Of a stretch of DNA of 64,000 nt, positions 1 to 9,324 are shown one piece after another. The stretch is from NCBI RefSeq assembly GCF_028291745.1, contig NZ_JAQGNQ010000112.1, positions 1 to 64,000 on the forward strand, written 5' to 3'. The notes beneath the pieces are model-generated. The model was not told the origin of the DNA and made no database searches. It worked only from the letters and a program-made list of their open reading frames with translations. Numbering within the stretch: the first letter of the stretch is position 1; each line of letters opens with the position of its first letter. The translations under genes were made by a program, and so were the position numbers. The DNA comes from Ramlibacter sp. (GTDB lineage: Bacteria > Pseudomonadota > Gammaproteobacteria > Burkholderiales > Burkholderiaceae_C).

Positions 1-774
1 GACGCTGATCCCCGCATCGACCGTCTTGCGTGAATTGGTGATCACGCCGGCGCGCACCAGCTGCGCGGCCGCATCGCCCATCACACCGGAGTGGAAGCCG
101 AGATCGCGCCGGTCGACCAGCTGGCGCAGGATCGCCTCGGGCAGGCTGCCGATGCCCACTTGCACGGTCGCGCCATCCTCCACCAGGCTGGCGACCTGGC
201 GCGCCACCCCGGCCTCGGCGGGATGCGACTTCGCGGCCGGCGCCTCGAGCGGGGCACGGTCCGTGTACAGCACGTAATCGATGTCTTCGGGCGCGAGCGC
301 GTGCGGCCCGCAAGTCGCGGGCGCCTGCGCGTTGACCTCCGCGATCACGACGCGGGCCCGCGCGATGGCCGGAACCAGGTAGTCCGCGGCCAGCGACAGG
401 CTGTGGCGGCCATCCGGCCCGGCCGGTGCCAACTGCAGCAGGACGACGTCCACCGGATAGCTGCCGTCGGCGACCATCCGGCCGAACTCCGAGTAGTGGC
501 AAGGCAGGATGTCCAGCTTGCCGGCGCGTGCCAAGCTGCGGTTGTTGCCCGCCGCGCAATACGAGACGAATGACACGCAGTCGGCATGCGCGGTCTGCAC
601 CGCGTCGGACCAGGAGATGCCCACGAAAGCGGTGAAGGCGCCGATCGCGTGGCGCTGCGCCATCAGGGCAGCGGTCAGCGGCGTCGGCTCGGCGGCGGCC
701 TGGCCCCACATCACCACGTCGCCGGGACGCACGATGCCGTCCAGGCGCGGGTCGGCGGCGGCCAGCGACTTCAC
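1..774 (-). CDS. acetyl-CoA hydrolase/transferase family protein, C-terminus off the window
   Basis: The visible 258 residues match the acetyl-CoA hydrolase / 4-hydroxybutyrate CoA-transferase family, cytoplasmic enzymes that move CoA between carboxylates. The family signature VGIGSLPEAIL followed by DLGFHSG and GVITNSRKT lies near the visible end. The first available start is GTG (MKSLAAADPR) with no clear ribosome binding site, 19 bp after the stop of the TctC gene, which suggests co-transcription. In characterised 4-hydroxybutyrate and acetate CoA-transferases I recall a catalytic Glu in the H-S/T-E motif. Here that position reads HSG, so the acceptor activity is uncertain. The gene runs off the left edge. 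It probably serves activation of the substrate taken up by the neighbouring receptor. Confidence 0.8.
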   Translation of the reverse strand, partial: MKSLAAADPRLDGIVRPGDVVMWGQAAAEPTPLTAALMAQRHAIGAFTAFVGISWSDAVQTAHADCVSFVSYCAAGNNRSLARAGKLDILPCHYSEFGRMVADGSYPVDVVLLQLAPAGPDGRHSLSLAADYLVPAIARARVVIAEVNAQAPATCGPHALAPEDIDYVLYTDRAPLEAPAAKSHPAEAGVARQVASLVEDGATVQVGIGSLPEAILRQLVDRRDLGFHSGVMGDAAAQLVRAGVITNSRKTVDAGISV

Positions 775-793
775 GTGTCGTTGCGATGAAGGC

Positions 794-1774
794 TCAGTCG
801 ACCTGCGCGCCCGAGTCCTTGACGATCCTGGCCCAGCGCACGAGGTCCTCGCGCACCAGGCTGGCCAGCTGTTCGGGCGTGCTGGCCGCCGGCTCCACGC
901 CCAGCGCCAGGAAGCGCTCCTTCATCTCGGGCGTATCGATCGCCTTGGCGATCTCGCCATGCAGCTTCAGGACGATCTCGTGCGGCGTGCCGGCCGGGGC
1001 GAACAGGCCGTACCACGCGTTCGCGTACAGGCCTGGGATGGTCTCGGCCAGCGTCGGCAGGTCGGGCGCGAGCGCTGTGCGCTTCTCGGTGCACACCCCC
1101 AGCGCGCGCAACTGCCCACTCTTGACGAAGGGCAGCAGGCCGGCAATGCTGCCGAAGGTGATCTGCGCCTGGCCGCCGATCACGTCGGCGGCCGCGGCCG
1201 CCGCGCCGCGATAAGGCACGTGCACGATGTCGATGCCGGCGGCGGTCTTGAGCATCTCGCCCAGCATGTGGTTGACGGTGCCGTTGCCGGCCGAGGCGAA
1301 GTTGATCTTGCCCGGCTGCGCCTTGGCCAGCGCCACCAGCTCCCGCAGGTTGCGCACCGGCAGCGCGTTGTTGACGGCCAGCATGTAGGGCGCGACACCC
1401 ACCTCCATCACCGGCTCGAAGTCCTTCACCGGATCGAAGCCGGCCTTGCGGTACAGGAAGGGGTTGATGGTCTGCACGCTCTGCGCGTTCAGCAGCAGCG
1501 TGTAGCCGTCTTTCGGCTGGCGGGCAACGTAGCCCGTGCCGAGATTGCCGCCGGCACCCGGTCGGTTGTCGACGATCACCGCCGCGCCGATGGTGCCCGC
1601 AAGCTTCTGCGCCAGCGCCCGGCCGATCACGTCGTTGGCGCCGCCGGGCGCCTGCGGCACGACGATGGTGATCAGCCGGTTCGGATAAGGATCCGCCGCG
1701 CGGGCGAGACCGGCGAACAGCAGGGACGTGGCCAGCGACGTCGCTCCGGCAAGGAAGGTTCTTCGGGTGCTCAA
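794..1774 (-). CDS. Bug/TctC-family tripartite tricarboxylate transporter receptor
   Basis: A 326-residue periplasmic solute-binding protein of the Bug (TctC) family, which captures small carboxylates for tripartite tricarboxylate transporters. The N-terminus STRRTFLAGATSLATSLL with a downstream ARA cleavage-type site is a signal peptide with a twin-arginine-like RR. The mature protein begins DPYPNRLITIVVP and carries the family segments PGGANDVIGR, NRPGAGG and DGYTLL. The start is TTG, preceded by GGAG at a spacing of 8 nt; no ATG fits better. It is divergent from a GntR regulator and upstream of the CoA-transferase. No membrane subunits (TctA/TctB) are nearby, as is usual for orphan Bug proteins. 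The ligand cannot be read from sequence. Confidence 0.9.
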   Translation of the reverse strand: MSTRRTFLAGATSLATSLLFAGLARAADPYPNRLITIVVPQAPGGANDVIGRALAQKLAGTIGAAVIVDNRPGAGGNLGTGYVARQPKDGYTLLLNAQSVQTINPFLYRKAGFDPVKDFEPVMEVGVAPYMLAVNNALPVRNLRELVALAKAQPGKINFASAGNGTVNHMLGEMLKTAAGIDIVHVPYRGAAAAAADVIGGQAQITFGSIAGLLPFVKSGQLRALGVCTEKRTALAPDLPTLAETIPGLYANAWYGLFAPAGTPHEIVLKLHGEIAKAIDTPEMKERFLALGVEPAASTPEQLASLVREDLVRWARIVKDSGAQVD

Positions 1775-1808
1775 GGGCTGGTCTCCGTGCGCTCGGTCGG
1801 CGCTTATA

Positions 1809-1822
1809 CTTGTCCGTACAAG
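1809..1822. promoter_or_regulatory. candidate GntR operator (CTTGT-N4-ACAAG)
   Basis: A perfect inverted repeat CTTGTCCGTACAAG lies in the 66-bp divergent spacer between the TctC gene and the GntR gene. It fits the GT-N-AC form of GntR operators. A TATACT hexamer at 1805-1810 overlaps its left arm and could be the -10 of the regulator, so binding would give autorepression and could also control the TctC side. Confidence 0.55.
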
Positions 1823-1840
1823 CAGACAGCATAGCAGCCG

Positions 1841-2635
1841 ATGCCTCCCTCCACAACGCGCAAGACCCCGCACTCCGAGACCGTCGGTGGGGTCGCCGCA
1901 AGCCTGCCCAAGCACGGCCGGGTGGCGCAGGCGCTTTCGGCCGAGATCCAGCGTGGCAAGTACAAGGTGGGCGATCTGCTGCCGTCGGAGGCACTGCTCA
2001 GCCTGCGTTTCGGCGTCAGCCGGCACACGGTGCGCGCGGCGCTGCAGACCTTGCAGGGCCTGGGCCTGGTCAGCAGCCACCAGGGGGTGGGCACGCAGGT
2101 GCGGGAGAGGCACCCCGTCCCGCGCTACAGCCACTCGTTCACCTCCGCCGAGGACCTGCTGCAGTACGCCACCAGCACGCCGGTGCGCACGCTCGATCGC
2201 AAGGAGGTGGCGGTGACCGCCGCGATGGCGGCGCAATTCGGCTGCGAGCCGGGCGAACACTGGTGGCGCGTGCGCACGGTCCGCATGGACCCGGCCAGCC
2301 GCACGGTGGTCGCCTATTCCGAGATCCACATCCCGCTGGCTTTCGGCGCCGTGCTGGCGGAGACGGCGAAGAGCCGCCAGCCGATCTTCGCGCTGATCGA
2401 GCGGCGCTTCCAGGAAGCCATCGTCGAGATCCAGCAGGACATCACCTGCATCGCCCGGCTGCGCGCCGAGGAGGCGACGCAGCTGCAAGTCGCGCGCAAC
2501 GCGCCCGGCATGGAGATCACCCGCCGCTACATCGGCCGCAAGGGCCGCGTGCTGGAGGTGGCGCGCTCCGTGCACCCCAGCGAGGTCTTCAGGTATTCGA
2601 TGCGCGTGCAACTGCGCCACGAAAGCGATTCATGA
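1841..2635 (+). CDS. GntR-family regulator with UTRA domain (HutC type)
   Basis: A 264-residue transcription regulator. Residues about 28-92 form the GntR winged helix-turn-helix (KYKVGDLLPSEALLSLRFGVSR, then HTVRAALQTLQ). The remainder matches the UTRA effector-binding domain of the HutC subfamily, ending with RRYIGRKGRVLEVAR. It is divergent from the TctC receptor with a candidate operator between them. Its stop codon overlaps the ATG of the enoyl-CoA hydratase gene (ATGA), so regulator and catabolic genes are probably one operon. The inducer is probably the substrate or a CoA derivative of this cluster, which is an inference from position. Confidence 0.9.
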   Translation: MPPSTTRKTPHSETVGGVAASLPKHGRVAQALSAEIQRGKYKVGDLLPSEALLSLRFGVSRHTVRAALQTLQGLGLVSSHQGVGTQVRERHPVPRYSHSFTSAEDLLQYATSTPVRTLDRKEVAVTAAMAAQFGCEPGEHWWRVRTVRMDPASRTVVAYSEIHIPLAFGAVLAETAKSRQPIFALIERRFQEAIVEIQQDITCIARLRAEEATQLQVARNAPGMEITRRYIGRKGRVLEVARSVHPSEVFRYSMRVQLRHESDS

Positions 2636-3426
2636 ATTTCCCCGGCTACGACACGGTGCAGGTTGTGCCGCACGACGAGCACGTGCTGCTCGCCACCTTG
2701 AACCGGCCGCCGGTGCTCAATGCGCTGAACACGCAGATGGGCCGCGACCTGTTCGACCTGTTCTCGCGGCTCACCGCCGACGCGGGCGGCGTGCGCTGCG
2801 TGGTGCTCACGGGCGCCGGCAAGGCCTTCTGCGCCGGCGGCGATCTGAAGGAGCGCGACGGGATGACGCGCGCGCAGTGGCAGGCCCAGCACGAGCTGTT
2901 CGAGCGCGCCTTCGTCGCGCTGCTGGAATGCCCCACCCCGGTGGTCGCGGCCGTCAACGGGCCGGCCTTTGGTGGCGGCTTCGAGATGGCGCTGTGCTGC
3001 GACTTCCTCTATGCCGCCGCGAGCGCGAAGTTCGCGCTGCCGGAGGTGAAGCTCGGGATCATGCCGGGCGGCTGCGGCACGCAGAACCTGGCGCGCGCCG
3101 TCGGCGAACGCCGCGCCAAGGAACTGGTGCTGACCGGGCGCGCCTTCACAGCGCAAGAAGCGCTGGCCTGGGGCGCGGTCAACCAGGTGTGTGCGCCCGA
3201 CGCCCTGCTGCCGGACGCACTGGCCACCGCGCGGGCGATCGCCGACAACGCGCCCTTGTCGGTACGACAGGCCAGGAAGTCCATCCACTACGGGCTGCAG
3301 GTCGACCTGCTGACCGGCTACCGCTTCGAGATCGAGGCCTACAACCGGCTGGTCGACACCGAGGACCGGCACGAGGGCGTGCGCGCGTTCAACGAAAAGC
3401 GCAAGCCCGATTTCCAGGGCCGCTGA
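2632..3426 (+). CDS. enoyl-CoA hydratase/isomerase family protein
   Basis: A 264-residue crotonase-fold protein that would hydrate or isomerise an acyl-CoA in the cytoplasm. The CoA-binding segment LNRPPVLNALN (about residues 23-33), the oxyanion-hole segments AFCAGGDLK and PAFGGGFEMALCCD, and the acidic LPEVKLGIMPGG are all present, so both catalytic glutamate positions look intact. Length is standard for the family. It overlaps the regulator gene by 4 bp and is followed 22 bp later by a CaiB-type CoA-transferase, then an acyl-CoA dehydrogenase, so it belongs to a beta-oxidation-like cluster. The exact substrate is unknown. Confidence 0.92.
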   Translation: MNFPGYDTVQVVPHDEHVLLATLNRPPVLNALNTQMGRDLFDLFSRLTADAGGVRCVVLTGAGKAFCAGGDLKERDGMTRAQWQAQHELFERAFVALLECPTPVVAAVNGPAFGGGFEMALCCDFLYAAASAKFALPEVKLGIMPGGCGTQNLARAVGERRAKELVLTGRAFTAQEALAWGAVNQVCAPDALLPDALATARAIADNAPLSVRQARKSIHYGLQVDLLTGYRFEIEAYNRLVDTEDRHEGVRAFNEKRKPDFQGR

Positions 3427-3448
3427 GCCCGCAGCAGGAAGCAAGCGG

Positions 3449-4639
3449 ATGAAACCCCTGTCCGGACAGCGCGTCATCGACCTGACGCAGAACGTCGCCG
3501 GCCCCTACTGCACGCAGGTGCTGGCGGACCTCGGTGCCGAGGTGATCAAGATCGAGCGCCCGGGCGCCGGCGACGACACCCGCCACTGGACGCCGCAGGT
3601 CGGTGAGGGCCTCTCGGCGACTTACGCCACGCTCAATCGCGGCAAGCGCAGCCTCGCGCTCGACCTCGACCAGCCGCAGGGACAAGCGCTGCTGCGCCGG
3701 CTGCTGCGCCCCGACGACATCGTCGTGCACTCGCTCAAGCCGGGCAGCGCGGAGCAGCGGGGCCTGGGCTACGAGCACCTGCTGCCGCACTGCCCCGGCC
3801 TGATCTACTGCGCGCTCAGCGCCTTCGGCAACATCGGCCCGCTGTCCGCGCTGCCCGGGTATGACCCGCTGATCCAGGCCTATGCCGGCATCATGTCGGT
3901 CAACGGCCACGACGGCCAGCCGCCCGCGCGGGTGGGCGTGTCGCTGGTGGACATGGGCACCGGCCTGTGGTCGGTGATCGGCATCCTGGCCGCCCTGGCG
4001 CGCCGCAAGGACAGCGGCGAGGGCGCGCGCGTCGACACTTCCCTGCTGGAGACCGGCCTCGCCTGGATGACCAATCCGCTGGCCAACTACAGCGCCAGCG
4101 GCAAGCTGCCGCGCCGCATGGGATCGGCGACGGCGATGCTCGCGCCCTACGAGGTGTTCGAGACCGCCGATGCGCACGTGTTCATCGGCTGCGGCGCCGA
4201 CCGCATGTTCCAGAAGCTGGCCGCTGCCCTGGGCAGCAGCCAGCTGGCGCAGGATCCGCGCTTCACTCGCAACGCGGACCGCGTCGCCCATCGCGATGCG
4301 CTGCACGAGGCGATCGCCACCCTCACCCGGGCGCAGACCACGCAGGCGGTCGTCGACCAGCTGCGCGCCGCCGGCGTGCCGGTGAGCGCGGTCAACGACC
4401 TGGCTGGCCTGCTGCAGGATCCCCAGGTGCAGACCCTCGCTTTGCACCAGCCGATGGCTTCGCCGTCCGGCGCGACGCTCAGCGCCGTCGGCACGCCGAT
4501 CCGCATCGACGGCCAGCGCGCCTTCGACGCGCACCTCAGCCCGCGCGTCGGCCAGGACACCGAGGCCGTGCTGCGCGCAGCCGGTCTGTCGGCCGACGAG
4601 ATCGCCACCCTTGCCGCGCAGGGCGCAGTGCAGGTCTGA
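3449..4639 (+). CDS. CaiB/BaiF-family (class III) CoA-transferase
   Basis: A 396-residue class III CoA-transferase, which transfers CoA from an acyl-CoA donor to a free acid without a ping-pong thioester release. The N-terminal motif MKPLSGQRVIDLTQNVAGPYC and the segment GAEVIKIERPGAGDDTR are typical. The catalytic aspartate is D168 in VSLVDMGTG. It lies between the crotonase and the acyl-CoA dehydrogenase, with short spacers, so it probably activates the substrate acid for this pathway. A second, unrelated CoA-transferase is present on the other side of the regulator, so the cluster has two candidate activating enzymes. Confidence 0.92.
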   Translation: MKPLSGQRVIDLTQNVAGPYCTQVLADLGAEVIKIERPGAGDDTRHWTPQVGEGLSATYATLNRGKRSLALDLDQPQGQALLRRLLRPDDIVVHSLKPGSAEQRGLGYEHLLPHCPGLIYCALSAFGNIGPLSALPGYDPLIQAYAGIMSVNGHDGQPPARVGVSLVDMGTGLWSVIGILAALARRKDSGEGARVDTSLLETGLAWMTNPLANYSASGKLPRRMGSATAMLAPYEVFETADAHVFIGCGADRMFQKLAAALGSSQLAQDPRFTRNADRVAHRDALHEAIATLTRAQTTQAVVDQLRAAGVPVSAVNDLAGLLQDPQVQTLALHQPMASPSGATLSAVGTPIRIDGQRAFDAHLSPRVGQDTEAVLRAAGLSADEIATLAAQGAVQV

Positions 4640-4656
4640 AACCCACGAGAGAACCC

Positions 4657-5817
4657 ATGGACTTTTCCTACTCCGACACCCAGCAAGAGATCGCGGCTGC
4701 GGTGCGTGACCTGTGCGCGCGCTTTCCCGCCGAATACTGGCGCCGCTGCGACGCCCAACTGGCCTACCCCGATGAATTCGTCGCGGCGATGACCGAGGCC
4801 GGCTGGCTCGCGTCGCTGATTCCCGAGGCCTATGGCGGCTCGGGCCTGGGCCTGCTCGATGCGTGCGTGATCCTGCAGGAGATCAACGGCCAGGGCGGCA
4901 ACGCGGCCACCTGCCACGCCCAGATGTACACCATGGCCAGCGTGCTGCAGCATGGCAGCGAACAGCAAAAGCAAGCCATCCTGCCGCGCATCGCGGACGG
5001 CTCGCTGCGCCTGCAGGCCTTCGGCGTCACGGAGCCGGGCGCGGGCTCCAACACGCTGCGGATCAAGACCTTCGCGAAGAAGGTCGCCGGCGGCTACGTG
5101 ATCAACGGCCAGAAGATCTGGACCTCGCGCTTTCGCCAGTCCGACATGTACCTGCTGCTGGCGCGCACCACGCCCTATGAGGAGGTCGAGAAGAAGACCG
5201 ATGGCCTCAGCCTGTTCCTCGTGGACATCAAGAAAGCCGGCAAGGCGCTGCAGGCGCGCACCATAGACACCATGCTGAACCACCACACCAACGAGGTGTT
5301 CATCGAGAACCTCGAGGTGGGCGAGGAGTGGCGCGTCGGCGAGGAAGGCAAGGGCTTTCGCTACCTCCTGAGTTCGCTCAATGCCGAACGCCTGCTGGTG
5401 GCCAGCGAATGCATAGGCGATGGCCGCTGGTTCATCGAGAAGGCGCGCAGCTATGCAACCGAGCGCATCGTGTTCGACAGGCCGATCGGCGCCAACCAGG
5501 GCGTGGCCTTCCCGATCGCCAAGGCGCACATGAACGTGAGCGCCGCCGAATTGATGCGCAACCAGGCGGCGACGCTGTTCGATGCCGGCAAGCCCTGCGG
5601 CGGCGAGGCCAACATGGCCAAGTACCTGTGCAGCGAGGCCTCCTGGGAGGCAGCCGAGGCGGCGATGACCACCTTCGGCGGCTTCGGCTTCGCCACCGAA
5701 TACGACATCGAGCGCAAGTGGAAGGAGACGCGCCTGTTCCGCACCGCGCCGATCTCCAACAACCTGGTGCTGGCCTATGTGGCGCAGCACCTGCTGGAGA
5801 TGCCGCGCTCCTACTAG
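4657..5817 (+). CDS. acyl-CoA dehydrogenase family protein
   Basis: A 386-residue FAD-dependent acyl-CoA dehydrogenase, introducing a 2,3 double bond and passing electrons to ETF. It has the usual three-part fold: N-terminal helices (MDFSYSDTQQEIAAAVRDL), a middle beta domain with AFGVTEPGAGSNTLRI and KIWTSRF, and the C-terminal helical domain with GGFGFATEYDIERKWKETR. The region where medium-chain enzymes carry the YEGT catalytic glutamate instead reads FRTAPISNN, so the base may lie elsewhere, as in isovaleryl-type enzymes. It is the last gene of the cluster and faces pcaF across a small hairpin. Confidence 0.92.
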   Translation: MDFSYSDTQQEIAAAVRDLCARFPAEYWRRCDAQLAYPDEFVAAMTEAGWLASLIPEAYGGSGLGLLDACVILQEINGQGGNAATCHAQMYTMASVLQHGSEQQKQAILPRIADGSLRLQAFGVTEPGAGSNTLRIKTFAKKVAGGYVINGQKIWTSRFRQSDMYLLLARTTPYEEVEKKTDGLSLFLVDIKKAGKALQARTIDTMLNHHTNEVFIENLEVGEEWRVGEEGKGFRYLLSSLNAERLLVASECIGDGRWFIEKARSYATERIVFDRPIGANQGVAFPIAKAHMNVSAAELMRNQAATLFDAGKPCGGEANMAKYLCSEASWEAAEAAMTTFGGFGFATEYDIERKWKETRLFRTAPISNNLVLAYVAQHLLEMPRSY

Positions 5818-5835
5818 GGCCTGCTCAGAGGCCCT
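5816..5835. terminator. hairpin between convergent genes
   Basis: AGGGCC and GGCCCT arms with an 8-nt loop lie exactly between the convergent acyl-CoA dehydrogenase and pcaF stops. There is no clear T-tract, so this is only a plausible bidirectional terminator. Confidence 0.35.
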
Positions 5836-5838
5836 GAC

Positions 5839-7044
<1,206 letters not shown>

Positions 7045-7059
7045 GGGTGGGCTCCGGGT

Positions 7060-7698
7060 TCAGGCCGCGATCGGCAGGTTGATGAGACGTTCGAGTTCCG
7101 CGCGGCTCAGGCCTTCGACCGTGTCGATCAGCTTGAGCCCCTGCGGCGTGCATTCCAGCGTGCCCAGGTCCGTGTAGATGCGCTTGACGCAGGCGATGCC
7201 GGTCAGCGGATAGTTGCAGCGCTCGACGACCTTGCTCTCGCCCTTCTTGGTGAGCAGGTCCATCATCACCCAGGTCTGCTTGGCGCCGATCGCCAGGTCC
7301 ATCGCGCCGCCGACCGCGGGGATGGCGCCGGGCTCGCCGGTGCTCCAGTTGGCGAGGTCGCCCCGGGCCGAGACCTGGAAGGCGCCGAGCACGCAGATGT
7401 CCAGATGGCCGCCCCGCATCATCCCGAACGAATCGGCGTGATGGAAGTAGGCGCCGCCCGCCAGCAGGGTGACCGGCTGCTTGCCGGCGTTGATCAGGTC
7501 GTAGTCTTCCTGGCCCGCGGCCGGCGCCGGGCCCATGCCCAGGATCCCGTTCTCGCTTTGCAGGATCACCTCGCGACCGGCCGGGATGTGATTGGCGACA
7601 GTCGTCGGCATGCCGATGCCGAGGTTGACGTAGGCGCCGTCGTGGATGTCCTGCGCCACGCGCGCGGCCAGCTGGTCCTTGCTCCGCTTGTTCATCAT
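7060..7698 (-). CDS. pcaJ: 3-oxoadipate (3-oxoacid) CoA-transferase subunit B
   Basis: A 212-residue beta subunit of a class I CoA-transferase that converts 3-oxoadipate plus succinyl-CoA to 3-oxoadipyl-CoA and succinate. The catalytic glutamate is E49 in SENGILGMGP, and the glycine-rich GIGMPT lies ahead of it. Its ATG overlaps the pcaI stop as ATGA, giving the tight coupling expected of a heterodimeric enzyme. The partner pcaI and the thiolase pcaF on either side distinguish it from acetoacetate-specific Scot/AtoA homologues, though overlapping specificity is possible. Confidence 0.92.
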   Translation of the reverse strand: MMNKRSKDQLAARVAQDIHDGAYVNLGIGMPTTVANHIPAGREVILQSENGILGMGPAPAAGQEDYDLINAGKQPVTLLAGGAYFHHADSFGMMRGGHLDICVLGAFQVSARGDLANWSTGEPGAIPAVGGAMDLAIGAKQTWVMMDLLTKKGESKVVERCNYPLTGIACVKRIYTDLGTLECTPQGLKLIDTVEGLSRAELERLINLPIAA

Positions 7699-8396
7699 GC
7701 AGCCTCCTTGAAGCCGCCGGCCTGCGTGGCCACGCGGGGAATCTTGACGATCTTGCCGACGTAGATGCCAGGCGTCACGACCGCTTCCGGATCGAGTTCG
7801 CCCAGTTCCCTGATTTCGTACACGCTGGCCACCGTGAGTTTCGCGGCCGTCGCCATCACCGGGCCGAAGTTGCGTGCGGCCTTGCGGTACACGAGGTTGC
7901 CCCAGCGGTCGGCCGCCTCGGCCTTGATCAGGGCGACGTCGCCGTGGATCGGGTACTCCAGCACGTACTGCCGGCCGTCGATCTCGCGCGTCTCCTTGCC
8001 CTTGGCCAGCTCGGTGCCGTAGCCCGTGGGGCAGAAGAAGGCGCCGATGCCGGCGCCCGCCGCGCGCATGCGTTCGGCGAGGTTGCCTTGCGGCACCAGT
8101 TCGAGTTCGAGCTTGCCGCTGCGATACAGGCCGTCGAAGACGTGGCTGTCGACCTGGCGCGGGAAGCTGCAGATGATCTTGCGCACGCGGCCGGTCTTCA
8201 GCAGCGCGGCGAGACCCTGGTCGCCATTGCCCGCGTTGTTGTTGACGACCGTCAGGTCCTTCGCGCCCTGCGCGATCAGGCCGTCTATCAATTCACCGGG
8301 AATGCCCGAGGTGCCGAAACCGCCGATCAGGACGGTGGAGCCGTCTTTCACGCCCGAGAGCGCATCGGCAATGGAGGCCGCGATCTTGTCGATCAT
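7695..8396 (-). CDS. pcaI: 3-oxoadipate (3-oxoacid) CoA-transferase subunit A
   Basis: A 233-residue alpha subunit partnering PcaJ. It begins MIDKIAASIADALSGVKDGS and has the family motif GGFGTSGIPGELIDGL and the conserved NNNAGNGDQGLAALL and GNLAERMRAAGAGIGAF segments that form the CoA site. The start follows AAGGA with an 8-nt spacer. It is the first gene of the pcaIJF operon and is divergent from an IclR-type regulator; the 87-bp spacer contains a GTTCG palindrome typical of PcaR/PobR-type operators, so induction by a pathway intermediate such as beta-ketoadipate is likely. Confidence 0.92.
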   Translation of the reverse strand: MIDKIAASIADALSGVKDGSTVLIGGFGTSGIPGELIDGLIAQGAKDLTVVNNNAGNGDQGLAALLKTGRVRKIICSFPRQVDSHVFDGLYRSGKLELELVPQGNLAERMRAAGAGIGAFFCPTGYGTELAKGKETREIDGRQYVLEYPIHGDVALIKAEAADRWGNLVYRKAARNFGPVMATAAKLTVASVYEIRELGELDPEAVVTPGIYVGKIVKIPRVATQAGGFKEAA

Positions 8397-8444
8397 GGAG
8401 GGAATCCTTGGAGAGGGATCTTGCGGGGGAGCTTGCGAGCTGAT

Positions 8445-8474
8445 GTTCGCTATGCGAACAAGTGTTCGTATAAT
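8445..8474. promoter_or_regulatory. IclR/PcaR-type operator overlapping the regulator promoter
   Basis: A perfect palindrome GTTCGC-TAT-GCGAAC (8445-8459) is followed by a third GTTCG half-site at 8464-8468. A perfect TATAAT (8469-8474) comes next, only 9 bp before the regulator ATG. The palindrome closely resembles the GTTCG-N5-CGAAC sites of PcaR, PcaU and PobR. It covers the -35 position of the regulator promoter and lies upstream of pcaI, which suits autorepression together with control of pcaIJF. Confidence 0.75.
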
Positions 8475-8483
8475 GAATTCTAC

Positions 8484-9287
8484 ATGCCAGCTCCCGCGCG
8501 ATCGCAAAGCCCCACGGCCGAGGCGCGCCCCGGCGATGCCTACGTGCAGTCCTTCGCCCGCGGGCTGGAAGTGATCCGCTCCTTCAGCGCCGCCGCGCCG
8601 CGCCAGACGCTGAGCGAAGTGGCCGGCCGCACCGGTCTCACCCGGGCCGGCGCCCGCCGCATCCTGCTGACCCTGCAGACGCTGGGCTATGTGGAAAGCG
8701 ATGGCCGGCTGTTCGCGCTGACGCCACGCATCCTGGACCTGGGCTTCGCGTATCTCTCTTCGATGCCGATCTGGAACATCGCCGAGCCGGTGATGGAGAC
8801 GCTGGTGGAGCAGGTCAAGGAGTCGTGCTCCGCCGGCGTGCTGGAGGGGACGGACATCGTCTACGTGCTGCGCGTGTCCACGCGCAAGATCATGCGCAAC
8901 ACGCTGGGCGTGGGCTCGCGCCTGCCGGCGTACTGCACGTCGCTGGGACGCATGCTGCTGGCCGGCCGGCCCGACGACGAGGTACTGCGGCTGCTGCGCG
9001 CCAGCAAGCTGGAGGCGCGCACGCGGCACAGCCTGACCGACAAGGATGCGATCCTGGCCAAGGTGCAGCAGGCGCGGCGTCAGGGTTGGTGCCTGGTGAA
9101 CCAGGAACTCGAGGAAGGGCTGGTGTCCATCGCCGCGCCGGTGCTGGATCGCGCCGGCCGCACGATCGCCGCTCTCAACATCAGCGGCCAGGCCAATCGC
9201 ACCCCGCCGCGGCAGATGCAGGAGACGATGTTGCCGGCACTGCGGGAGGCGGCGGCACAGGTTTCGCAGCGGCTCCTGATGGCCTAG
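8484..9287 (+). CDS. IclR-family regulator of the beta-ketoadipate genes (PcaR-like)
   Basis: A 267-residue IclR-family regulator. The N-terminal winged helix-turn-helix spans about residues 20-85 (YVQSFARGLEVIRSF, TLSEVAGRTGLTRAGARRIL), followed by the effector-binding domain with LEGTDIVYVLRV and LEEGLVSIAAPVLD. It is divergent from pcaI with a strong IclR-type operator between them, which makes a PcaR role likely. Because -10 TATAAT lies immediately before ATG and there is no Shine-Dalgarno sequence, the mRNA is probably leaderless or nearly so. PobR-type regulation of another ring-cleavage branch is the main alternative. Confidence 0.88.
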   Translation: MPAPARSQSPTAEARPGDAYVQSFARGLEVIRSFSAAAPRQTLSEVAGRTGLTRAGARRILLTLQTLGYVESDGRLFALTPRILDLGFAYLSSMPIWNIAEPVMETLVEQVKESCSAGVLEGTDIVYVLRVSTRKIMRNTLGVGSRLPAYCTSLGRMLLAGRPDDEVLRLLRASKLEARTRHSLTDKDAILAKVQQARRQGWCLVNQELEEGLVSIAAPVLDRAGRTIAALNISGQANRTPPRQMQETMLPALREAAAQVSQRLLMA

Positions 9288-9290
9288 GTT

Positions 9291-9321
9291 TTGCTCCCTC
9301 TCCGGGTGGGAGAGGGAGCAA
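9291..9321. terminator. strong 13-bp hairpin between convergent genes
   Basis: A 13-bp perfect stem (TTGCTCCCTCTCC and its complement) with a 5-nt loop sits 3 bp after the regulator stop and 3 bp before the OsmC stop. It lacks a long T-tract but is well placed as a bidirectional terminator or mRNA 3' stabiliser. Confidence 0.6.
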
Positions 9322-9324
9322 CGC

